DNA of 64,000 nucleotides from Gp6-AA40 sp035571515 (GTDB lineage Bacteria > Acidobacteriota > Vicinamibacteria > Vicinamibacterales > UBA2999): the NCBI GenBank assembly GCA_035571515.1, contig DATNCQ010000147.1, positions 1 to 64,000 on the forward strand. Direction: 5' to 3'. A model generated the notes under the pieces. It was not told where the DNA came from. It did not search any database and was given only the letters and a program-made list of their open reading frames with translations. The position numbers and the translations under genes were made by a program. Shown here piece after piece: positions 40,806 to 50,339 of this stretch. Position 1 is the first letter of the stretch. Each line of letters starts with the position of its first letter.

Positions 40806-41796
40806 CGGCTGGCGGCGCGTCGTCTCCGCGCCCGCGGTCATCGCCGGCGTGTTCCTGGTGACGCTGCTCGCCGCGCTGCCGCTCGCGCTCACGCTGCGCG
40901 GAGCGCTGCGCGACCATCTCGGGTCGAGCCTGGCGGCCAACGATGCCGCCGACGGCGTCAACTACGACTGGTGGCAGGAGTTCACGTCGCAGGCGAGCGG
41001 CATCGGGACGACCTTCACCCCGTCGGTCATCGGGTTCGCGACGACCCTCGACAGCGTGAGCGGATTGCTCGATAAACGGACGTTGATCACGCCGATTGCG
41101 TCGGCGCTCGGGATCTACGTCGCGGCGTGGATGTTCATGGCCGGCGGCATCCTCGACCGTTACGCGCGCGGCCGCCGCGTTGGCGCGCACGGCTTCTTCG
41201 CCGCCTCGGGCACGTTCTTCTTCCGCTTCCTGCGCCTTGGCGCCGGTGCAGCCGCGGTGTACTGGTTTCTCTTCGCCTACGTGCACCAATGGCTGTTCGG
41301 CACGTGGTACGTGAGCGTGACGCGCGACGTCGCCGTGGAGCAGACGGTGTTCTACTGGCGGCTGCTGATGTATGCCCTCTTCACCGCCCTCCTGGCGCTC
41401 ACCGCCGTCGTGTTCGATTACGCGAAGGTCCGCGCGGTCGTCGAGGATCGGCGCAGCATGACCGGCGCGCTCGTCGCGGCGATGCGGTTCATCGTCCGCC
41501 ATCCCGGCCGCGTCGCGGGCGTGTATGCCCTCAACGTTACGGTGCTGCTGGTCATTGTCGCGATCTGGGCGATTGTGGCGCCCGGCGCGGGCGGCGCGGG
41601 CGCCTCGATGTGGCTGGGGTTCGCCGCGTCGCAGGCCTACGTGCTCGCGCGGCTCGTCGTGAAGCTGCAGGGGCTCGCGTCGGCAACCGCGGTCTTCCAG
41701 CGCTCGCTGGCGCACTGGGGCTACGCGGCGGCGCCGGCGTTCGTGCCGCCCGCACCGCCGATCGTCGACGCCCGCGCCGTCAGCGCTTCAAGGTAG
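40789..41796 (+). CDS. Polytopic membrane protein of unknown function
   Basis: 335 aa with about six membrane helices (VIAGVFLVTLLAALPLALTL; ALGIYVAAWMFMAGGILDRY; FFRFLRLGAGAAAVYWFLFA; LLMYALFTALLALTAVVFDY; VAGVYALNVTVLLVIVAIWA; FAASQAYVLARLVVKLQGLA). The long loop after helix 1 is extracytoplasmic. No domain recognised. Start overlaps the M1 gene, end overlaps the convergent M28 gene by 17 bases; probably an accessory factor of the M1 peptidase. Confidence 0.75.
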   Translation: MRSWSDGWRRVVSAPAVIAGVFLVTLLAALPLALTLRGALRDHLGSSLAANDAADGVNYDWWQEFTSQASGIGTTFTPSVIGFATTLDSVSGLLDKRTLITPIASALGIYVAAWMFMAGGILDRYARGRRVGAHGFFAASGTFFFRFLRLGAGAAAVYWFLFAYVHQWLFGTWYVSVTRDVAVEQTVFYWRLLMYALFTALLALTAVVFDYAKVRAVVEDRRSMTGALVAAMRFIVRHPGRVAGVYALNVTVLLVIVAIWAIVAPGAGGAGASMWLGFAASQAYVLARLVVKLQGLASATAVFQRSLAHWGYAAAPAFVPPAPPIVDARAVSASR

Positions 41797-43006
41797 CGCC
41801 CGACAACTCGGCCACCGCTCCGAGCGTGGTCTGCGCCGCGTTCAGGCCGAGACGGAAATCACGGTCGCTGAAGGTCGCGTAGCGGTCGGTCGGCTGATGC
41901 CAGTGCGGATCCCATCCCGCGCCGATGTGCATCCCCCGTTCGTTCTCGCGCACGCTGAGCGCCGGCACGAAGTCCATGAACGGGTTGGAGTCGGTGTTGG
42001 TCATGTGCGAACCGACCGCCGCCGGATAATCCGTCGCGTATTTCTCGTTGGCATCGCGCAGGACGAATGCCAGCCTCATCGCCTCGTCCGCGAAGCGTGA
42101 CGTGGATTGAAACTCGATGTTCACGTCGGCTTCCGGCCGCTGCTCGGGGCTGAGGCTGCCGTCCGGCCGCGGCATGCCGTGGTCGAAGAGCAGCATGTCG
42201 TGCTGAATGATGCCGAGCCACCTCGGTTCCGGATAGCGCCCCGATCGCGGCGGGTCCTCCTTCCCCTGCAGGCCGGCCCGCTGCTCGATGTACGCCTGCG
42301 CGCCATTGAGGCCGGTTTCCTCGTTGTTCCACAGGACGAACCTGATGGTCCGCTCCGTCTGCACGTCGGACCCGCTGAGCACGCGCGCCAGCTCCATCAC
42401 GAGCGCCGTGCCTGAACCGTCGTCGTTGGCCGCTTCGCCAAAACCGATTCCGTCCATGTGGGCGCTGACGATGTACATCTCCTGCGGCCGCACGGCGCCG
42501 ACCTTGGTGCAGAACACTTCCTGGCGCGGTCCCGGCGTCGTCGCCTGGGAGTCGAGCTGACGCAGCGTCTGGTCCGGCTGCGCCATCGCGTCCCTGTTGA
42601 CGCCCGTTGGCCGGGTGACGCCACGAAGCCGCGACCCACCCTGCCCGCGACGGATCTCTCCACTGGCCACCACGGGAGAGGGCCGTGCTGGCTGCGCCGC
42701 CGCGGGCGCGGGCGGCGGAGGAGTGAAGACGTAATCGAGGCGTTCCGGCGCGCAGCCGTAGCTTCTCAGCTGCCGTTCGATCCAATCGACCGCTGCGCGG
42801 TTGCGGTCGGTGCCCTGTTGACGATCGCCGAACCTGGTGAGCTCCTTGATCGTCGCCTTGTAGCGCTCCAGATCGAGGCGCCCGACGAGCGCATTTACCG
42901 CGTCGGTCGCGACGGCTGGCGCCTGCCCACGCAGAGCGCCGGGCAACACCAACATGGCCAGGGCGACAGCGGCGCCGCAGATAGAACAGCGACTCGTCCA
43001 GCGCAT
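41780..43006 (-). CDS. M28-family zinc aminopeptidase
   Basis: 408 aa. Signal peptide (SRCSICGAAVALAMLVLPGA), then the M28 core: VSAHMDGIGFGEAANDDGSG (first ligands), FVLWNNEETGLNGAQAYIEQ with catalytic Glu, IIQHDMLLFDHG and a C-terminal HWHQPTDRYATFSDRDF His ligand. A Pro/Ala insertion (PPPPAPAAAQPARPSPVVAS) sits in the N-terminal half. Periplasmic di-zinc aminopeptidase, full length. GGAGAAGGTGAG ribosome site. Last gene of the FtsH-efflux run on this strand. Confidence 0.92.
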   Translation of the reverse strand: MRWTSRCSICGAAVALAMLVLPGALRGQAPAVATDAVNALVGRLDLERYKATIKELTRFGDRQQGTDRNRAAVDWIERQLRSYGCAPERLDYVFTPPPPAPAAAQPARPSPVVASGEIRRGQGGSRLRGVTRPTGVNRDAMAQPDQTLRQLDSQATTPGPRQEVFCTKVGAVRPQEMYIVSAHMDGIGFGEAANDDGSGTALVMELARVLSGSDVQTERTIRFVLWNNEETGLNGAQAYIEQRAGLQGKEDPPRSGRYPEPRWLGIIQHDMLLFDHGMPRPDGSLSPEQRPEADVNIEFQSTSRFADEAMRLAFVLRDANEKYATDYPAAVGSHMTNTDSNPFMDFVPALSVRENERGMHIGAGWDPHWHQPTDRYATFSDRDFRLGLNAAQTTLGAVAELSGATLKR

Positions 43007-43054
43007 CTCACCTTCTCCGGAATAGCGGCCGGCACGGCCGCACGACAGACGCCG

Positions 43055-44605
43055 TCAATGCGCAGCCGCCGCGGGCGCGCGCCCTTTCGGACGGCGCATG
43101 ATGAGAATCAACGGCAGCAGCATGAGGAAGATCCCCCCGAGCAACCGGAACAGCCACACGAACGACACCATGGACGCCTGCTGCAGCAGCATCCCGTGCA
43201 GCGCGGCGTACGCGCGCTCGGTGGCGGTCACCGCGTCAACGCCCCTGGCCATGAAACCCGCCTTTATCTGCGCGAGCAACGACTGCGTCTGCGGGTCGTA
43301 GATGGTGATCTGTTCGCCGAGCACCGCGCCGACCGTCTGGCGCTGCCGCGTCAGCATCGTCCCGGTCACCGCGATGCCGACGCTGCCGCCGATGTTGCGC
43401 ATGAGATTGAAGAGGCTCGTCGCGTTGCCCATGCGCTGCGGCGCGATGGCCTGCATCGTCGCCGTCGTGAGCGGGACAAACGTCAGCGCCATGCCGGTGC
43501 CCTGCAGCGCCTGCGGCCAGAAGATGTCCCAGTAACCCGCATTCAGGTTCAGCGAGCCCAGCCAGATCAACGTGAAGCCGGCGACGGTGAAGCCGACCGC
43601 CAGCAGCTTGCGCACGTCGATCTTGCTCGTGAGGAAGCCGACGATCGGCATCATGATGAGCGAACCCATGCCGCGCGGCGCCATCGCGATGCCCGCCTGC
43701 ATCGACGGATAGCCGAGCAGCGTCTGCAGCATCACGGGCAGCAGCACCATGCTTCCGTAGAGCACGAACCCGAGCATCGTCATCAGGAAGACGCCGGTCG
43801 CGTAGCTGCGTTCCTTGAAGACGCGCAGGTCGATGATCGGGTGCTCGGTGGTCCACTCGTGGATGATGAGGACGAGCAGCGTCACCCCCGACAGGATCGA
43901 CAGCGCCAGGATCGATCGATTCGCGAACCAGTCCTCTTCCTGCCCCTTGTCGAGCACGTACTGCAGCGCGCCGATCCCGACGACGAGCATCCCGATGCCC
44001 CAGTAGTCGATCTTCCCGGCCTCGCGCCGCAGGTACGGCGGATCGAAGATGAACATCTTCGTCATGACGATCGAGGCGATGCCGACGGGCAGGTTGATGT
44101 AGAACACCCAGCGCCAGCTGTAGCTGTCGGTCAGCCACCCGCCGACGACGGGGCCGAGAATGGGCGCGACGACGATGCCGAGGCCCCAGAAGCCCATCGC
44201 CTTGCCGCGCTCGTGCGGCTCGAACGACTCGAGCAGCACCGCCTGCGAGAGCGGCTGCAGCGCGCCGCCGGTCGCGCCCTGCAGGATGCGGAATGCGATG
44301 AGCGATCCGAGGTTGGGCGCAATGCCGCAGAGAAACGACGAGATGGTGAAACCGGTGACCGACATCATCAGCAGCCGCTTGCGGCCGAAGGTGGCGGCCA
44401 GCCAGCCGGTCATCGGCAGGATGATGGCGTTGGCGACGAGATAGGACGTCAGCACCCACGTCGCCTCGTCGATCGTCGCCGACATCGTCGCCGCGATGTG
44501 CGGCAGCGACACGTTGACGACCGTCGTGTCGAGCACCTCCATGAAGGTGCCGAACATGACGGCGATGGCGACGATCCACGGGTTGACGTGACGATGTTCG
44601 GCCAT
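43055..44605 (-). CDS. DHA2-family (EmrB/QacA-type) multidrug efflux transporter
   Basis: 516 aa, 14 membrane helices. Motifs: FGTFMEVLDTTVVNVSLPHI (motif D2-like), GWLAATFGRKRLLM (motif A), ILQGATGGALQPLSQAVLLE and WRWVFYINLPVGIASIVMTK (motif C region). Drug/H+ antiporter of the inner membrane, acting with the HlyD-family and TolC-like genes immediately upstream. Starts nine bases after the adaptor gene. Substrates unknown. Confidence 0.95.
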   Translation of the reverse strand: MAEHRHVNPWIVAIAVMFGTFMEVLDTTVVNVSLPHIAATMSATIDEATWVLTSYLVANAIILPMTGWLAATFGRKRLLMMSVTGFTISSFLCGIAPNLGSLIAFRILQGATGGALQPLSQAVLLESFEPHERGKAMGFWGLGIVVAPILGPVVGGWLTDSYSWRWVFYINLPVGIASIVMTKMFIFDPPYLRREAGKIDYWGIGMLVVGIGALQYVLDKGQEEDWFANRSILALSILSGVTLLVLIIHEWTTEHPIIDLRVFKERSYATGVFLMTMLGFVLYGSMVLLPVMLQTLLGYPSMQAGIAMAPRGMGSLIMMPIVGFLTSKIDVRKLLAVGFTVAGFTLIWLGSLNLNAGYWDIFWPQALQGTGMALTFVPLTTATMQAIAPQRMGNATSLFNLMRNIGGSVGIAVTGTMLTRQRQTVGAVLGEQITIYDPQTQSLLAQIKAGFMARGVDAVTATERAYAALHGMLLQQASMVSFVWLFRLLGGIFLMLLPLILIMRRPKGRAPAAAAH

Positions 44606-44614
44606 CGACTGCGC

Positions 44615-45817
44615 CTATTTCGTATACACCTTCGCGGTCACTGACATGCCCGGCCGCAGCAGTTGCGCCGCGTCCTGCTTCTCGTCGAGCACGATGCGCA
44701 CGGGCACGCGCTGGACGACTTTGACGAAATTGCCGGTGGCGTTCTCCGGCGGCAGCAGGCTGAAACGCGAGCCGGTCGCGGCGGCGAGGCTCTCGACGTG
44801 CGCCTTGAATTCGCGCCCGCCGTAGGCGTCCACTTCGATGACCGCCGGCTGCCCGGGACGCATGCTCTGCAGCTGCGTCTCCTTGAAGTTCGCGGTCACC
44901 CACACTTCCTCGAGCGGGATGACGGTCATCAGCGGCTGCCCCGGCTGGATGACCTGGCCGACCTCGACGCCCTTCTTGCTGACGATCCCTTTCATCGGCG
45001 CCTTGAGGGTGGTGTATTGGACGTTCAGCTCCGCCTGCTGCAGGGCGGCGCGCTGCTGCAGCACGCGCGCGTCGGCCGACGAGGCGCGGGCGCGCTGCGC
45101 GGCCACCTGCTCGGGGGCGGTCTGCGCGGTCTGCAGTTGCGCGGCCGCCTGCGTGTGGCCGGCGCGCGCCTGCATCAGCTGGCTCTGCGCGACCGAGATG
45201 CCTGCCTGGGCTTCCTGCACCTGCGCCTTCGCGGAATCGGCCGCGGCACGCGCGGCGTCGGCCGCGGCGACCGCGGCATCGTATTGCTGCTGGGCAATCT
45301 CGTCCTTCGCCAGCAGTCCCTTGAACCGTTCGACGTCCTTCGCCGTCCTGGCCGCGTTCGCTTCCGCCTCGCGCTGGCGGGCCTGCGCCGTCGCCAGCCG
45401 CGCGGTGGCGGCCTCGATGCCGCGCTGCGCCGTGTCGATGCCGGCCTCCGCCTGCTCGACCCCGCCACGGGCGTTCGACACGTTGCCGGTCGCCGCCGTC
45501 GACGTGATGGGAATGTTCACGCGCGCCGCCGCGGCATCCGCTTCCGCTGTCGCCACCTCCGCGCGCGCCTTTTCGAGCGCCACCTGGTAGTCGCGCGGAT
45601 CGATGACCACCAGCACCGTGCCCGCCTCGACCTGCTGGTTCTCCTTGACCGGCACCTCGATGACCGTCCCGCCGACGCGCGCGGCCACCGGCGTCACGTG
45701 CGCGTCCACCTGCGCATCGTCCGTCGTCTCGCGGCCGGCGGTCGCCCAGAGCCATACCGACGCGCCCAGCACCACGATCACGACGGCGACGATCGCAATG
45801 CGAATCCGTTTGTTCAT
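44615..45817 (-). CDS. HlyD/EmrA-family membrane fusion protein
   Basis: 400 aa. N-terminal membrane anchor (IRIAIVAVVIVVLGASVWLW), biotinyl-lipoyl-like half (VAARVGGTVIEVPVKENQQV), a very long Ala/Gln/Arg-rich coiled coil (about residues 80-250), the second lipoyl half (VQYTTLKAPMKGIVSKKGVE) and a beta-barrel (GQPAVIEVDAYGGREFKAHV). Bridges the inner-membrane EmrB-like pump and an outer-membrane channel. GGAGGAG ribosome site. Between the TolC-like and pump genes. Confidence 0.94.
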   Translation of the reverse strand: MNKRIRIAIVAVVIVVLGASVWLWATAGRETTDDAQVDAHVTPVAARVGGTVIEVPVKENQQVEAGTVLVVIDPRDYQVALEKARAEVATAEADAAAARVNIPITSTAATGNVSNARGGVEQAEAGIDTAQRGIEAATARLATAQARQREAEANAARTAKDVERFKGLLAKDEIAQQQYDAAVAAADAARAAADSAKAQVQEAQAGISVAQSQLMQARAGHTQAAAQLQTAQTAPEQVAAQRARASSADARVLQQRAALQQAELNVQYTTLKAPMKGIVSKKGVEVGQVIQPGQPLMTVIPLEEVWVTANFKETQLQSMRPGQPAVIEVDAYGGREFKAHVESLAAATGSRFSLLPPENATGNFVKVVQRVPVRIVLDEKQDAAQLLRPGMSVTAKVYTK

Positions 45818-45834
45818 TCCGTTCCGCTCTCCTC

Positions 45835-45910
45835 CGGCCGGTCCACAAGGACCCGCCCTACCTGACGTCGCGCTCGATCGGGCGGGTTCGAAGGACCCGC
45901 CCTCCCCTAC
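45835..45910. repeat. Two copies of the palindromic GGGTCC element; supplies TAG stop
   Basis: Copy 1 GGCCGGTCC-ACAA-GGACCCGCC-CTAC (45835-45862) and copy 2 GGGCGGGTTC-GAAG-GACCCGCC-CTCCCCTAC (45880-45910). The CTA at 45907-45909 is the TAG stop of the TolC-like gene, read on the minus strand from the element's GTAGG edge. Confidence 0.82.
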
Positions 45911-47331
45911 GGGGTGCTGATTCCCAGGATGCGCTGGACGGCGGCTTCGGCGTCGCCGAGCGATCGCGCCAGCACCGCCTTGGCGACGTCGAACCCGAGC
46001 AGCGCGTCGATGTACTGCTCGTCGGCCGTGGTCACCGACTGCTGCGCCTGGACGACTTCGATGTTGTTGGCGACGCCCGCGGCAAATCGATCGCGCGCCT
46101 GCGTCAGCTCCTGGTTCGCCAGCTCGCGCGAGCGCGTCGCGACCTGCAGCTGCTCGCCGGTAGCCTGCAGGTCGAGGAACGACGCGCGCACGTCGTAGTA
46201 GATCTCCGCGCGCATGTCCTCGGCCTCCGCCCGCCGCTGACGCAGATCGGCGTCGGCCTGCGCAATGCGTCCCTGCGTGCGGCCGCCCTGGAAGATGGGA
46301 ATGTTCACCGATCCCGACAGGCTGTAGGTGGCCACCGCGTCGGTCGCTTTCAGGCCCAGCGCTCCATAGTCGGCGTTGACCCGCACCGACGGCAGCAGCT
46401 CGCTCGATGCCGCCGCGCGGACCGCTTCCGCGGCCTTCACGCGCTCGAGCGCCGAAAGATAGTCGGGACGCTCCCGGTACGCCTGCGCCAGCGCCTCCTC
46501 GACGGTCAAGTCGGGCACGGGGACGTTCGGCAGCTGCGCGCTGACGGCGAACGGCTGGCCGACGGGAAGACCGATGACGCGCGCCAGCTGCAACCGCGTC
46601 TTCTCCAGGTCGTTCTGCGACGAGGTGACGCGCAGCCGGTCGCCGTTGAGCCGCACTTCCGCCCGCACGACGTCGATGCCGGCGATGATGCCGCCCTGCT
46701 TGAGGTCCTGCGCCTGCTGATAGAGCGCCTGCGACGTCGCCAGCTGCGAGCGCGCCGAGGAGGCGCGCGCGTCGGCGGCGAGCGCCTCGAGGTACGCGTT
46801 GGCGGCCACGAGGACGACGAGGTCGCGCGCGCTCCGGTACGAGTGGCGCGCGGCTTCGACGTTGTGCGTCTCGGCGCGCGTCTCGTTGGAGGCGCGGCGA
46901 TCGAGCACCGACTGCGAGAGGAAGACGCGCGCGTCGAACACGTTGAAGGGGCCGACGACGCGCGGGATGTTGAACGCCGCCCCGGAGAATCCGAACGCCT
47001 CGAGATTGTTCCGCTGCCGCGACTCGGAGATGCGCGCGTTGAGGTTCGGCAGCAGCTCGCTCAGCGCGGCGCGGCGCACGCCGGCCGCGTGCGACATCGA
47101 CTCCTCGGACAGCAGCACGCCGAGGTTGTGCTCGAGCGCACGGCGGATGATGTCGGCAACGGTGAGCTGCAGCGTTTCGCTCGTCGCGGCGCCCTGGGGC
47201 ACGCCGCCGGCGAACGGGCTGTTCGGCGGCAGCTGCCGCGAGGGTCCGCCGGCCTGCTCTGCCGCCACCTGGGCGGCGAGCAGCAGCAACGCTGTCATGA
47301 AAGGGAACGCAGTCGTGGTATGGCGAATCAC
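45907..47331 (-). CDS. TolC-family outer-membrane efflux protein
   Basis: 474 aa from the GTG at 47331, which gives a good signal peptide (IRHTTTAFPFMTALLLLAAQ, cleaving near VAAEQ). A second start (ATG 47298) would remove the positive N-region. Two OEP repeats of long helices and strands: LTVADIIRRALEHNLGVLLS, RSARDLVVLVAANAYLEALA, LTVEEALAQAYRERPDYLSA and AEIYYDVRASFLDLQATGEQ. Periplasmic tunnel and outer-membrane channel of the efflux system. The stop codon is provided by the palindromic element behind it. Confidence 0.9.
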   Translation of the reverse strand: MIRHTTTAFPFMTALLLLAAQVAAEQAGGPSRQLPPNSPFAGGVPQGAATSETLQLTVADIIRRALEHNLGVLLSEESMSHAAGVRRAALSELLPNLNARISESRQRNNLEAFGFSGAAFNIPRVVGPFNVFDARVFLSQSVLDRRASNETRAETHNVEAARHSYRSARDLVVLVAANAYLEALAADARASSARSQLATSQALYQQAQDLKQGGIIAGIDVVRAEVRLNGDRLRVTSSQNDLEKTRLQLARVIGLPVGQPFAVSAQLPNVPVPDLTVEEALAQAYRERPDYLSALERVKAAEAVRAAASSELLPSVRVNADYGALGLKATDAVATYSLSGSVNIPIFQGGRTQGRIAQADADLRQRRAEAEDMRAEIYYDVRASFLDLQATGEQLQVATRSRELANQELTQARDRFAAGVANNIEVVQAQQSVTTADEQYIDALLGFDVAKAVLARSLGDAEAAVQRILGISTP

Positions 47332-47383
47332 AGTACGGTCACGCCTCAGTAAGCCTAAGACGCAATCGTAGCTACGGACGTCC

Positions 47384-47453
47384 CAAAACCCCAAACTCCA
47401 TCCCAATCGCTTGGGTTTGGAATCCGGGGTGTGGGAGTGGGATGTGGGACTTG
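47384..47453. repeat. Heptamer-like repeat locus (TGGGAN) with inverted left arm
   Basis: Left side: CCCAAAACCCCAAACTCC and CATCCCAA; right side: TTGGGTTTGGAATCCGGGG then TGGGAG, TGGGATG, TGGGACT with 6-7 nt steps. The halves are roughly reverse complements around TCG. The locus lies between the FtsH stop and the TolC-like start on the same strand. Confidence 0.65.
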
Positions 47454-47454
47454 C

Positions 47455-49314
47455 TTACGCCTGCAACCGGGCTTCGATCAGCGCATCCCGAACGGCCGGC
47501 GGGAACGTCGTCGCCGGCAGGACGGAGCCGGCGAGGATCTCGCGCAGCCGATCGGCGTCGACCGACTCCTCCGCGAGCAGTTCTTCGGCGAGCGCCTTCA
47601 CCGCGGCGCGCTGCCGCTCGATGATCTGCCGCGAGGTTTCGTAGCCGCGCATCACGAGGGTGCGGATTTCCTCGTCCACGCGGCGCGCGGTCTCCTCGCT
47701 GAAGCCGGCCGCGCGCGCGTCGTTGTCGAACGCGCCCGACGGGCGGCGGTAGTGCAGCGGGCCGAGCGGCGACATGCCGAGCTCGCAGACCATCTTGCGC
47801 GCCAGCTCCGTCGCGCGCTCGATGTCGTTGCTCGCGCCGCTCGTCATCTGCCGGAGGAAGAGCTCCTCGGCAATGCGGCCCCCCATCAGGATGGCGATCT
47901 GCGTCTCGATGAACGGCTTGCTGTGCGTGTAGCGGTCCGCCTCGGGCAGCTGCATCGTCACGCCGAGCGCGCGGCCCCGCGGGATGATCGTGACCTTGTG
48001 CAGCGGGTCGGCATCAGGGAGCAGCGCCGCGACGATGGCGTGTCCCGCCTCGTGGTAGGCGCAGGTGATGCGCTCGCGCTCGCTCATCGCGACCGACTTG
48101 CGCTCGACGCCCATCAGCACCTTGTCGCGGGCCGCGTCGAGATCCAGGTTGCCGACCGTCTTGCGGCCGGCGCGCGCGGCGATGAGCGCCGCCTCGTTCA
48201 CCAGGTTCGCCAGGTCGGCGCCGGAGAAGCCGGGCGTCCCGCGCGCGATCGAACGCAGCTCGACGTCGGGCTCGAGCGCCACCTTCCGCGCGTGCACGCG
48301 CAGGATCTGCTCGCGCCCCTTGATGTCGGGATTGCCGACCATCACCTGGCGATCGAAGCGGCCCGGGCGCAGCAGCGCCGGATCGAGGATGTCGTGGCGG
48401 TTGGTCGCGCCGACGATGATGATGCTCTCGGACTGCGTGAAGCCGTCCATCTCCACGAGCAGCTGGTTGAGCGTCTGCTCGCGCTCCTCGTGGCTCAGCG
48501 AGTTGCCGCCGCGACTGCGGCCGACCGCGTCGAGCTCGTCGATGAAGATGATGCACGCCTTGTGGCGCCGCGCCTCCTTGAACAGCTTGCGGATGCGGGA
48601 GGCGCCGACGCCGGCATACATCTCGACGAAGTCGGAGCCGCTCGCCGAAATGAAGGGCACGCCCGCCTCGCCCGCCATCGAGCGCGCCAGCAGCGTCTTG
48701 CCGGTGCCGGGAGGGCCGATGAGGAGGATGCCGCGCGGGATGCGTCCGCCGATCTCGGCGAAGCGCTGCGGCTCCTTGAGGAAGTCGACGATCTCGCGCA
48801 CCTCGTCCTTCGCCTCGTCGACGCCGGCGACGTCGGCGAACGTCACCTTGACGAGCTGCGGATCGATCGTGCGCGCCTTCTCGAGCGTCGGCACGCGGCC
48901 GGTCACCGCGCGGAACAACGCCAGCCCCGCGAAGCCGAGCAGCAGCAGGCCGAACGCCATCGCGCCGTAACTACTCGCCGCATGCGAGTCGTCACTTGCC
49001 TTGACGTCGAAGGTGATGCCGCGCTGCGCGAGGTCGGTCACAAACGTCGCGTTCGACGCCACGTAGCCCGGCGGCGCAATCGTCACGTAGCGGCCGCCGT
49101 CGACGTGCTCGAACTCGAGCGTGCTCTCCGACTGCGTGACGTGACGGACGCGACCCGCCTGGACGTCGTGCAGGAAATCCGAGAACGCGGCGCTCGTCCG
49201 CGCCGGCTGCGCAGAGGGCCGCAGCAGATAGAAGGCACCGACCGACAGGATGACGATGAGCGCGCCCGCGACCATCCAGAACAGCCGAGTGCGTGGAAGT
49301 TTGCTGCCGAACAC
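47455..49314 (-). CDS. ftsH: ATP-dependent zinc metalloprotease FtsH
   Basis: 619 aa. TM1 (LFWMVAGALIVILSVGAFYL), periplasmic FtsH-ext domain, TM2 (YGAMAFGLLLLGFAGLALF), AAA+ domain with Walker A GPPGTGKT, Walker B IIFIDELDAVG and second region of homology (DILDPALLRPGRFDRQV), and M41 peptidase with HEAGH (His421) and a downstream third ligand region. All catalytic residues are present. Hexameric membrane protease for quality control of membrane and regulatory proteins. GTG start with an AGAGGGAG site. Confidence 0.97.
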   Translation of the reverse strand: MFGSKLPRTRLFWMVAGALIVILSVGAFYLLRPSAQPARTSAAFSDFLHDVQAGRVRHVTQSESTLEFEHVDGGRYVTIAPPGYVASNATFVTDLAQRGITFDVKASDDSHAASSYGAMAFGLLLLGFAGLALFRAVTGRVPTLEKARTIDPQLVKVTFADVAGVDEAKDEVREIVDFLKEPQRFAEIGGRIPRGILLIGPPGTGKTLLARSMAGEAGVPFISASGSDFVEMYAGVGASRIRKLFKEARRHKACIIFIDELDAVGRSRGGNSLSHEEREQTLNQLLVEMDGFTQSESIIIVGATNRHDILDPALLRPGRFDRQVMVGNPDIKGREQILRVHARKVALEPDVELRSIARGTPGFSGADLANLVNEAALIAARAGRKTVGNLDLDAARDKVLMGVERKSVAMSERERITCAYHEAGHAIVAALLPDADPLHKVTIIPRGRALGVTMQLPEADRYTHSKPFIETQIAILMGGRIAEELFLRQMTSGASNDIERATELARKMVCELGMSPLGPLHYRRPSGAFDNDARAAGFSEETARRVDEEIRTLVMRGYETSRQIIERQRAAVKALAEELLAEESVDADRLREILAGSVLPATTFPPAVRDALIEARLQA

Positions 49315-49451
49315 GGTACTCCCTCTGCAGAGTCGAGCCAGCGCAACCCGGGCATGCCGGGTGCAAAAGCCCCGTTTGTTTGTGGAGAGCGCGCAGGTGG
49401 AGAGCCGAACGCGCTCGAAAATTGTATCGGACGGTTGCCAGACTGTAAACA

Positions 49452-50339
49452 GTGGTGAGTGCAGAAGTTATTGAGCCCAACGGTATTAGGGGAAGCGCCT
49501 TCGCTCCGCCGGCCGGCCGGACGATACGCATCGGCTGCTCCGGCTGGCAATACGCCCACTGGCGGGGCGGGTTCTATCCGGCAGAGCTTCCGACGTCACG
49601 CTGGTTCGGGCATTACGCGCTGACCTTCGATACGGTCGAGATCAACAACAGCTTCTACCGCCTGCCGCCGCCGGAGACGTTCGCCAAGTGGCGCGAGCAG
49701 GCGCCGCCGCATTTTCTTTACGCGGTGAAGGCGAGCCGCTTCCTGACGCACATGAAGAAGCTGAAGGACCCGCACGATCCGCTCGAGCGGTTCTTCGACA
49801 ACGCGGCGCACCTCGCGCCGTGCCTCGGACCCGTCCTCTATCAGCTGCCGCCGCGATTCCCGCTGAACCTCGAGCGGTTCGAAATCTTCCTGCGCGCGAT
49901 CGCGCCCGCGGCGCAGGCCGCGGGTCTGCAGGCGTCCCCGTCCGCAGGCGGCATCCTGAACGTCGTCGAATTCCGGGATCCCAGCTGGTACGACGAGCGG
50001 GTGTACGAGCTGCTCCGCCGGTACGACGTCTCGCTCTGCCTGCACGACATGCAGGGCTCGGCCAGCGGCAGGCTCGTGGTCGGGCCGTTCGTCTACGTGC
50101 GGTTTCATTTCGGGACGACGAAGTACGGCGGTCGATATCCCGACGAGCGGCTCGACGAGTGGGCGGAATGGCTCTCGGCGCGCGCCGCCGAGGGGCTGCG
50201 CATCTTTGCCTATTTCAACAACGACGCCGGTGGCCACGCGCCGCGCGACGCAGTGCGGCTTCGCGCCCGGATTGAGGAGCGCGTCGGCGTCAAATCCCAA
50301 GTTCCACGTTCCAAGTTCCAAATCCCAAGCGGAGCCTGA
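49452..50339 (+). CDS. DUF72 (YecE-like) TIM-barrel protein
   Basis: 295 aa. RIGCSGWQYAHWRGGFYPAE, VEINNSFYRLPPPETFAKWR, YAVKASRFLTHMKKL, LYQLPPRFPLNLERFE, VEFRDPSWYDERVYELLRRY and YVRFHFGTTKYGGRYPDERL match DUF72, a predicted TIM-barrel of unknown reaction. The last ~15 residues (KSQVPRSKFQIPSGA) are encoded by the heptamer repeat at 50293, and the TGA lies in the loop of a 7-bp hairpin. Either of two adjacent GTGs (49452, 49455) may be used. TGTAAA precedes the second by five bases. Confidence 0.9.
   Translation: MVSAEVIEPNGIRGSAFAPPAGRTIRIGCSGWQYAHWRGGFYPAELPTSRWFGHYALTFDTVEINNSFYRLPPPETFAKWREQAPPHFLYAVKASRFLTHMKKLKDPHDPLERFFDNAAHLAPCLGPVLYQLPPRFPLNLERFEIFLRAIAPAAQAAGLQASPSAGGILNVVEFRDPSWYDERVYELLRRYDVSLCLHDMQGSASGRLVVGPFVYVRFHFGTTKYGGRYPDERLDEWAEWLSARAAEGLRIFAYFNNDAGGHAPRDAVRLRARIEERVGVKSQVPRSKFQIPSGA

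Noticed and set aside
42458..44644. 728-codon open frame antisense to the M28 and efflux-pump genes
   Set aside because: Arg/His/Asp-rich shadow translation typical of GC-rich DNA; the opposite strand encodes clear M28 and DHA2 proteins.
47431..49458. 675-codon open frame antisense to ftsH
   Set aside because: Low-complexity Arg/Ala/Asp/His composition, no domain; ftsH on the other strand is unmistakable.
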